From contig NC_064002.1 of NCBI RefSeq assembly GCF_932276165.1, positions 5,952,001-6,016,000 on the forward strand: 64,000 nt of DNA, written 5' to 3'. This document shows positions 55,796 through 64,000 of this stretch, piece after piece. A program made the position numbers and the translations under genes. The notes under the pieces are model-generated. The model was not told the DNA's origin. It did no database searches and saw only the letters and a list, made by a program, of their open reading frames with translations. This DNA is from Plutella xylostella. Its lineage: Eukaryota > Arthropoda > Insecta > Lepidoptera > Plutellidae. Position 1 is the first letter of the stretch; each line of letters starts with the position of its first letter.

Positions 55796-58700
55796 ATGGA
55801 AGTGAAATTATGGACATGTTTTCTTATAATTCACGTGCATTTGGCTTCTTCAATCAAGGAAGGAAGTGGAAACACAAGTAAGTAGTCCCTTAATTTTTTA
55901 ATGTCGGTATGCGGTGTCCAGCATTAAGTAAAGTAAAATTTATAATTGTGCATTCTTTTGTAGATCACAAACAACACGCAGATGATAATGCATCAGTAGA
56001 GAACCTGAAGAAGGACACTGATTTTGATAGTAATTTAGGGACATTAGATTTTCTAACCAAAAATAAGCATCATAAAGAGCACAAAGATTATTTCCTACCT
56101 CCAGTATTTCCAAGTAATGAGGAAGATGAGGATGAGGAGGAAGACGACGTACCCTACGACTATGACTATGATAACAAAGAATTAAACTACAAAGATGACG
56201 CAGAAACGCAAACTACCAAAGTTGACCTGGGAAGTCCAGATGTGTTAACCTTCGATGATAAAATACCTATACACACAGCCAAAGATAACTTACCATATTT
56301 TCTACTCGAGCCTGAAAACACTTATGTTGTCAAAAATAAACCGGCAACTTTAAAATGTAGAGCGGCAAATACGTTAGAGGTAAGATTAACTGTAAGGCTA
56401 ATTTTAATTTTGGTAAAGAAGATGATGATTTTGTTAACTAGTTAATTTACAATTTAATTCTAACATTAAGCAAAGAATGTAATAACCAGACATACCTGAT
56501 TATTACTTACTTATTTAATAACTTCTTGTTTATGTATATGTTTTTGTAAATCTTGTCTAAGTACATCAACGAAATCTGAAAAACCCCGCAATTTTATAGG
56601 TTTACTTCAAATGCAACGGTATAAAGACTCAAGCTCTTAATTTTGAGTTTGTGGACCCTCATACCGGAGTGAGAATCATTGAAGGCGAATATAATGTGAC
56701 AAGGGAACAAGTGGAAGAGTACTTCGGTACAGACAAGTACCAATGTTCTTGCTTTGCTTGGACCAGCAGAGGCCATATAAAGAGTCAACCTGCGTTTGTT
56801 GACCTAGCATGTAAGTAACGTCCACTTGATTGCCCGAAATAACACACATACTTTACATATAACTCGGTCACATTATCTCTGCACCTGGTGTCGATGACGT
56901 CACGTCGGCGTTATGTTTCTGTGTGCAAAATAAGAATCGCTAGAATTGTGCATGCTCACGACTGTAATCCCCGAAGGGGTAGTCAGAGGTGGGTCGCATG
57001 ACTCGCAAGCGAGTCACCCGCTTTTCGTTGTACATTTATACTCACGTGATAGGTCGTCCAGCCAGGTCCAAAGATAATGTGACCGAGTAGTATTCAGAAC
57101 ACAACTTGTTAAAAAAACTCAAAGCTCCAAGCAAACACAACAAGACGTAAAGGCAACGTTTGTCCGTAGACATAAAGAAGCAGTTCATATCGACACCTCA
57201 GTCGCAGCTGGTAAAGCAGTACACCCAGGCGTTACTCCGATGCGAGCCGCCGCCCGCAGCACCCTTCGCCCAGCTCTACTGGCTGAAGAACGGCGCTCCC
57301 TTGACTCTGGATGACAATGTGCAGACGCCTAAGGAAGGGCACTTGCTCATCAAACAGGCGTCTTTATTAGTAAGAGAACTTTTAGATGCCACTACTTTTG
57401 AAATAATAATGATGCCTCTGTATTTTTGTGCATTGTGTGTTTTGTTTCGTTGTAAGTATATATCTTTGTGGTGTATTGATGATAATTATTATTGTAGGAT
57501 ATGGCAAACTACACTTGCGTTGCTGAAAACCTGGCTGGTAAGAGGATATCGGAACCGGCGTTGCTGACTGTTTTTGGTACGTGTTGTCTATCTGTCAATA
57601 CTTACTTCACTAAAATTACGTCGGTTAGGCGGATCTCACACTGCCACGGATCACGCATGGATGCGTTGCCGAACGTTGCTTGTAAGAATCTGTTTGTATA
57701 GAAAACACGAGCATCGAACAGTCCAACACATATCTACGTGAGTTCAAATGCGGGCAGTATGAGAACTGCATTACATGCATATGCTCAGGAGTCTCAGGAC
57801 TGTAAACCCCCCGTATCATCGTCAGATGTGACTCGCAAGCGTGCTACTGGTACCGGATTTTCACTATACATTCACGTCAGGTCAATTACAAATTTCATAT
57901 TTAATTTTAGTAAACGGAGGCTGGACACCCTGGTCAGCGTGGGGTGAGTGTTCTTGCGCCGGCCTGTCCCAAGGAGGCAGGCGAAGGGTGAGGACGTGCA
58001 CCGCGCCACGGCCCCTGAACGGAGGCCAGCCGTGTCTCGGCCCGGCTATACAGAAGACCGCTGACTGCCTTGACTGCGACCTGGGTAAGATATCAAACTG
58101 CTAGCCTAGCACGGGGCACAAGACGCGGACGTTAAGGCGTGAGTTGACAAAAGCTTTCCGTCGCACTCGCTCTTGTCTGGTCTGTCTTGGTCTTGGCGAG
58201 CGTCTTGCGTCCCGCACTAGGTCTTCTGGAATACACCCGAGCTCGTATTGTTCTATGAGCGGATGATGATCAAAATAAGTCTTGTAAATGCTGGTGTAGG
58301 TACAATATTTTATTCGAGATTTTTGGTTACAGATGTCTACGTCGATGGGTTGGATGAATTGGCCGATGAGTCATCGGATATTTTGCTAGGTAAACTATTA
58401 CAAGTAGTTGTCTCTTATTAGTAAATTTCTACAATCTTGGAAAAATTCAAATAAAATAAGCTGAATAAAATTTAAGTACCTACTAGTACAGGGTGTTGCA
58501 AAAAGGTATAAGTACTAAGCCGATTGGAGGTGACCCAGAGGAGTCAGAGGGTCATTCACGTTTTCGTGAATTTTCAAAACTTGTACAACAAAAGTTGTTC
58601 AGTATGACGAGTCACCCTCTTTCGGCTTAGTGTGCCCTTTTTCCAACACCCTGTATAACCATTCTTTTTATCCCTAGGTCGTTGGTCCCAATGGTCGGAA

Positions 58701-61700
58701 TGGTCTCGCTGCGACTCGGACTGCCTGCAGTCCAGACGCAGGAAGTGCGTCACCAGCTCGGCGTGCCTCGGCAAGGACTACCAGGTGGCGCAGTGCCCTC
58801 TCTGCGTCAGGACCTCCAAGTCGGATATGATCAATAATGGTATCTCTTATTTCAAATCTCACAGACCTTTATTATAGTTTACCCTCAAATTCATAGACTG
58901 CAATGTAAATTTACAACCAGTAGTTCATCAAGCTCTATGAATTTGGGGTTAAGATGTGTATGTATGTGTGCTAACACTGCTAACGAAAATAATGTGTCCT
59001 GGCCTGGGTACCAAAGACGACTTTTTGTAGTAAAATAATTATACCTAATAGCAACATATTTAAAACACACTAAAAATATTTAAAAGGAAAAATATTATTA
59101 TCATTATTATTTATTATTTGATACTTTATTGCACAAATATGAAATATAAGTGTACAAAAGGTGGACTTAATGCTAAAAGCATTTTCTAAAAATATATACC
59201 TACTTAATAACTATGTTTTTTCAGGATCATCGTACTGGCCACTTTTGATTGCATTGTCGTTTGCCGTTCTAATATTCATTGTCGTTGCTGTTTTGGGAAT
59301 AAAGTATTTGAAACTGAAAATGGCTGAACCGTACGTGAAATCTCATCCAGGTATGAATCATATTTAGCATAAAAAAATGTTTACACATACATAATTTTAA
59401 ACATATCCTGCTAGCCTAGCACGGGGCGCAGGACACGTACGTTGTTACAAAACTATTGCATCGCGCTCACTCACATCTTGATGTGCGCGTCTTACGACCC
59501 GTGCTAGCTCTTCTGTTAAAAGTAAAATTTCGAATGTATCTAGAGAAATCCAGGAAATAGGTACCTACCTACATACTACCAATATTACTTAAACTTTACA
59601 TTTGCTCGTAGGCTCAAACTATTTCGGAAACGTGATAAAAAGAACTCTGACGAACCAGCCAGACCTCACCATACACGAAGAGTTCCAGACCATGGACTCA
59701 CGACGCACGAGACACTTGAGCATGTCCACTCACCGGAACGAACACTTGTATGAAGTGCCACAGCTTGCTAACAGGTAAGCGGTGGAGTAGGAATAATGAG
59801 TAATTATTAAGTTTACCGTTTACGGTTAAGAGGTACAACTTCAAGTACTTTTCATCCTTTATATAGGGTGAAAATGACTACTGATCAAATTATACAACAT
59901 TTTCCAACAAACCTACGAATCTTCTGAAATTACCTTTTAGTGTTATTTTTTAAGCTAGCTTACAACATTTCACAATTTTTTACGATACTAACTTTCGATA
60001 ATATATACGATACCGATATACATATAGGTGACGCTTACTTAAATAAGCTTACAATTTTATTATTCCTAAACGTCCGTTAATTTTTCAGTTACATCTCGCC
60101 AATAGACCAAGAGGTAAGAACTGATCACCGGGCGGAGAGTGTGAGGACGTTCGCTTGCAAGGATAACACCGAGTCAGACCGCTCTGACTCTAGCTGCTTT
60201 TTGAGCTGTGAGTTTGTCACCGACACTATTACTTGTGTTATTGTTGTTTTGCACTCGCATACGCATGTGTACCTACTTGTGTAGTTAGGTTGTTAATGTT
60301 GCTGCTTCATCATCACAACCCACCACGTCTCCTTACAATAAAGGAAATGATGAACGATTTCAAAATAGTAAAACGATCAGTTTTCATTGTGCACCATCGC
60401 ATATACCACATTCTCGTATTTTTCTTTTCAAAGTTGTTGTTAATGTTGTTATGGAGTACATACATAATATAAGTAGTATATTATATTGTTTAGGTTTATT
60501 TCTTCTGTATTTATTTCTTTTGACACAAATCAACATGCTAGCAACACCTTTAAAATAATTATTTACCTACCTAACTATAAATACCCAAAAACCGATCACA
60601 TAAAACAGTGCACACTTAAATTTTCAGCGGGTTCCTCATATGGCAACGAAAGTGTAGAGATGTCGCCTTCCTTGAAGAACAACGTCTCTGTAAATTCTAA
60701 AACGCTCGCACTCAACTCTATAGAGACGTCAATTTCCAAGATAGTGACTTCGGAAGGCAACTGGTTGAATTTACAGAAATGTGGCGTCAGTCTTTTTATA
60801 CCGGAAGGAACAATCGATAAGGGAGAAGAGCTATTCTCTATTGAGGTCGCCGACGAGGAGTGGAATAGACCGATACTGCAAGAAGGTAAAAATAACCAGC
60901 TATTTATTTTGTGCCTTGAAGATAGAAAATATATTTAGTTTTACTGTTGAGGATGATAGTTTCATCGAAAATTATGATTTTATTTTAAATTAATTGGCTC
61001 AGATATTCAATATTTTATCAGAGATAACCACAAAATTACCGGTGTGTAATAATTTAAATTTTTTTTTTAAAAAAATTACTCTTATTCAGCTGGAAGCTAG
61101 TTGAATAAATAATGAAAACCAAAGTATTAATACTCTAGTGCATAAAATAGCCACAGTATTTATGGACTTCCAAGTTTCCTATTGTTAGGTTCGATGAGAA
61201 ATTGTGACCTGATTCGGAACTAGAATGTCAGAGTGCTGACCCGGAACTCGGAATATACCTGGTTTAATTATTCAGCCTGACCTTTGGTTTTGTTGATGAA
61301 TTTCTCTTTATTAACAGCAACTCCATCCACCTGTCTTTTTATAGCCCCATAGCCGTAGAGAGTTCTAGTTTTAAATATTTCATTTCACAATCGTATGAAC
61401 TATCAATAGGCATTTTAAAATACTTTAATGAAATCAATTAAAATAAACACTGCCCGTTTAAAACTGTTTAAGAAATGTGTAAGTATTTCAGTTTTTCAAT
61501 TCCCGTCACCTACAAGCGGAACCGAAGCTACGAGTGCAATCAAACAATAAAGTACCAAACAATAGAAAACTCTTTGTAACGATCGTCTATTGTTTCAGGA
61601 GAAATACAACTGAGTCCGGTTATCCGCTGCGGGCCGAAGAGCACTCACTTCCGGAAGTCCATCATCCTGTGTTTCCCCCACTATGCGGCCTTGAGGAACG

Positions 61701-62770
61701 GCAGCTGGTTGCTTTCCATCCTACAGAGACCTGACGACCACGCCAGGGAGTGGCGGAAAGTTCTAACCCTCGGCCAAGAAAGTCCCGGAGCTCCCGTGTT
61801 CGCGCAGGTTGATCCCGGAAAAGTTTTCCTTGTCGGCGAGTTTCTAAGCGACTTTGTTCTAGTGGGACGAAGTTTCAGCGGTCTAGACGCCAAGTTGCTC
61901 AAGCTAGCTCTCTTCGTGACCAAACAAATGGAGGACGACAACCATTACACCTTAAAGATCCATGTCATGGACGACACACCCTATGTGTTTTATGATTGCG
62001 TAGAAACGGAGAGGAGGCTCGGCAGCACACTCCTCTGTGACCCGAAGACGATTTATTTTCAGGAAAACTGCTCTGATTTGTGTTTCAATATCAGGGAAAT
62101 GGGAGTCGGCTGGAAAGTGAAATCTGGGGGGAAATATCAAGAGCTGCCGTACAACCAAGTGTGGGGAGGAAACGTGAGGGACTTGAGCTGCGACTTCGTA
62201 ATACAACACACAGACGCAATAAACTGTTTAGAGTTGAACTTGTCCGTGTATCAGAAACAAAAGCAAGCGAATTTTGTTAATTTCAACTTTAAAACGAACG
62301 ATTTTAATTCCAACTTCAGTTGCAATGTGAAGCGATTCAGTACGTGCAGTGCCGACGTAAACAATGTCAATATATTAGAGAATCCGTTTCATTACTCTTC
62401 GCTCTCTAGAAAGGAAGGTCGATATGATTTTGTTTATAAGAACAACAGTAATTTATTTAGAAGTAACTTTAGTGTAGACAATAATTACAGGTATAATGTT
62501 CTAACTAAGTCGGATAGAGTGATCCTGTGTAAGTTATTGGATGGCTCGTCTCCTAAAGGTAACGATTGGAGGCTATTAGCAGAGAAATTGAAGGTAGATT
62601 CATATTACTATTACTTCTCGAATACATGTTCACCCACTGAGAACGTGTTGAATCTGTGGATGTGTCGGAACAATGACTCCAACATGCTGGTGAACCTGGC
62701 GAGATTATTCCGAGAAATGTCAAGGATCGATTGTGCAACTGTAGTTGAGAGACGCTGTTTCCCGAATTAA
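55796..62770 (+). CDS. unc5: UNC5 netrin receptor
   Basis: UNC5 is a plasma-membrane receptor that repels axons and migrating cells from netrin. Thirteen exons, 55796-55877, 55964-56379, 56600-56810, 57170-57369, 57498-57576, 57911-58084, 58333-58389, 58678-58839, 59225-59350, 59612-59774, 60089-60207, 60628-60885 and 61599-62770, join in frame to 1072 aa. In order: signal peptide (MEVKLWTCFLIIHVHLA); an acidic segment (EEDEDEEEDDVPYDYDYD) at about 90-110; Ig domain 1 from LEPENTYVVKNKP (about 140-236) with the family's YFKCNG and YQCSCFAW; Ig domain 2 (about 245-329, DMANYTCVAEN); two thrombospondin-1 modules with WTPWSAW and WSQWSEW; a transmembrane helix (about 465-487); ZU5 from about 634 (TSEGNWLNL...GVSLFIPEGTI); a UPA region; and a C-terminal death domain from about 980. 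Domain order and spacing are those of UNC5. The long last exon holds most of the cytoplasmic part. Confidence 0.96.
56862..57088. mobile_element. MITE in UNC5 intron 3
   Basis: ACTCGGTCACATTATCTCTG at the left is the inverted match of AAAGATAATGTGACCGAGT at the right, with ACCTGG/CCAGGT continuing inward. The interior contains TAATCCCCGAAGGGGTAGTC and ACTCGCAAGCGAGTC, both self-complementary. Confidence 0.8.
58106..58220. mobile_element. Short MITE, CTAGCACGGGG family (copy 1), UNC5 intron 6
   Basis: About 115 bp beginning CTAGCACGGGGCACAAGACG and ending CGTCTTGCGTCCCGCACTAG. The ends are nearly perfect complements. Confidence 0.75.
58489..58653. mobile_element. Mariner-type MITE, UNC5 intron 7
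   Basis: 165 bp starting CAGGGTGTTGCAAAAAGG and ending CCTTTTTCCAACACCCTG, flanked by TA on both sides (58487-58488 and 58654-58655). The complementarity continues inward through CTAAGCCG/CGGCTTAG. The CAGGGTGTT terminus is shared with the larger element at 8-1469, although the rest of the ends differ. Confidence 0.88.
59416..59507. mobile_element. Short MITE, CTAGCACGGGG family (copy 2), UNC5 intron 9
   Basis: CTAGCACGGGGCGCAGGACA at the left and GCGTCTTACGACCCGTGCTAG-type sequence at the right. Same family as 58106-58220; related sequence also occurs near 39295-39370 and 40420-40455 in the last MTF-1 intron. Confidence 0.7.
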
Positions 62771-64000
62771 ATGTATTTAATATGCTTTGTAATATGTAGC
62801 AAGAGTTCTATGACGTTTGATTGACAGATGCTGGTTTATGTCTGGTCAATAAATGTATGGATTTGACAGCTGTCATAGGATCTTGCTATATTTTACAAAG
62901 TACTTATAGCCATTATTTACTTGCAATGTTTATAAATTAGTACGTACTTAAGTATCTTAGAAGTGCTTGATATTTTAATAAAGAGTATGTTTTAAAAACA
63001 ATAACTGTATTGTAAATAAATAAAATGGATAGTGGATTGTTTAATGAACACGTATTGAAGTAGTGATTTCATTTTCAAATAAACTTTTTGACTATTTTAT
63101 ACATGCATTTCATTTAATATGGTTATTTTGTAGAAGTTAATTATTTTATCAACATAAAATTGATAGACATTGATTGAGATGAAAATATTATTTTTAGCAA
63201 CTTTTCCAACTGACATGCTAACATTTAAATTGTCAAATATTTTTAAAATGCGTTAGTACCTTTAAAAAAAATAAGTACTTACTGCCTTTGCCGTTTAACG
63301 TGAACTTAAATGTTTACAAACTTTGAAACTCAACTCGTGGCTTTTCTTGAGTTAATTCCGGAATATTTCTTACAAACTGTTAACCGTAAAATACGAATTA
63401 CCTAACTCGGTTACCAACTTCCAAGTTGAAAAGTCCAATTCTAAATCGACATTAAAAATATCAAGCTTGCTTAACTTTAAAAATGTTACGTTGGAATTGT
63501 GATTTATGTAGGTACTTAGGTAAGTTATTTTATGAAAAAATAAATAAAGTGTGATTTAAAAGTAGCGTTATCATAATCTGAAAAACATAATGCACCAAAC
63601 CTAACTAACCCAAGGAACGGAAAAAGGAAATACCTAGTAACTACTAGATAACCTATCGCACCTTACGCCTAGAATAGCCTTTATAGCAGATACAGCCTTA
63701 CTACCTACTATATGGAGGTAGAACATAGCGCCGTAAAGGGGATCTCATCTCGACTCGCCGTGACCCATATACAGGGGGTTCTAATCAAGTATTAATACCA
63801 CACATATACCTGACGATTGCTTGGTTAATATTTGAGGTCGCACGATTCTGGTTGGGGCTATTCCAGTTTTACTATTTTGCGTCTAGCATTCGAAATGAGG
63901 TGATGCTTTTTGTAAATGAAATACCTACTTAGTTGGGTAAGTGCTCTTTTTGTGATGAGTTCTTTACTTTCTTTTAGGAAATAAGTAGGTTTTGCCATGT
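62771..64000. other. UNC5 3' region and right flank
   Basis: AATAAA-type signals occur near 62848, 62978, 63015 and 63078; the UNC5 transcript probably ends at one of them. The phrase TTGACAG...CTGTCA with TTCTATGACG and GTCATAGGATCTTGCTAT (about 62805-62890) forms an imperfect inverted repeat. To the right I see nothing gene-like up to the window end. Confidence 0.45.

Overview
The window is nuclear DNA of an insect, almost certainly a moth or butterfly (Lepidoptera). The genes are AT-rich, multi-exon and split by GT-AG introns. Their products are insect types: a phosrestin-type visual arrestin, an R&R cuticle protein, a Spätzle-like cystine-knot ligand, MTF-1 and UNC5. The spacers are crowded with short inverted-repeat elements (MITEs), a tRNA-headed SINE and RTE-type LINE remnants of the kinds common in lepidopteran genomes. 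I saw no bacterial, viral or organellar gene.

Layout. 0-2 kb: a 1.46 kb mariner-like non-autonomous element with a second MITE nested in it, then a MITE with 38-bp perfect inverted ends. 2.1-4.8 kb (-): the first three coding exons of the peroxisomal import receptor PEX7; the gene runs off or beyond the left side. 6.6-8.2 kb (+): complete six-exon Arr2 (399 aa). 12.2-14.0 kb (-) and 18.5-19.8 kb (+): two unrecognised secreted His/Asp-rich proteins. 24.1-29.3 kb (+): a five-exon R&R cuticle protein. 31.6-35.9 kb (-): a five-exon Spätzle-like ligand that I could trace back to its signal-peptide micro-exon and TATA box. 36.3-42.9 kb (+): complete MTF-1 (836 aa), divergent from the ligand gene. 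44.4-45.1 kb (-): MANBAL. 45.3-50.3 kb: a gene-free block bounded by identical 174-bp inverted arms. 50.3-54.2 kb: nested transposons. 55.8-62.8 kb (+): complete 13-exon netrin receptor UNC5 (1072 aa).

The genes do not form one pathway. Several are developmental or signalling genes (UNC5, Spätzle-like, MTF-1), two are housekeeping (PEX7, MANBAL) and three encode extracellular structural-type proteins. Exon structures were rebuilt by reading splice sites and checking phase; Arr2, the 128-aa His-rich gene, the cuticle gene, the Spätzle-like gene, MTF-1, MANBAL and UNC5 all close without a frame break.

The strangest region is 45.3-50.3 kb. Its two 174-bp arms are identical, each carries a complete inward-facing TATA plus initiator core promoter, and a small module beside them occurs in both orientations (a flip/flop arrangement). 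It encloses GC-rich minisatellite DNA and no recognisable transposase. Also notable are decayed tandem copies of coding exons beside the live exons of both PEX7 and MTF-1, and a 2.6 kb element studded with a GGCCAGTTACT motif.
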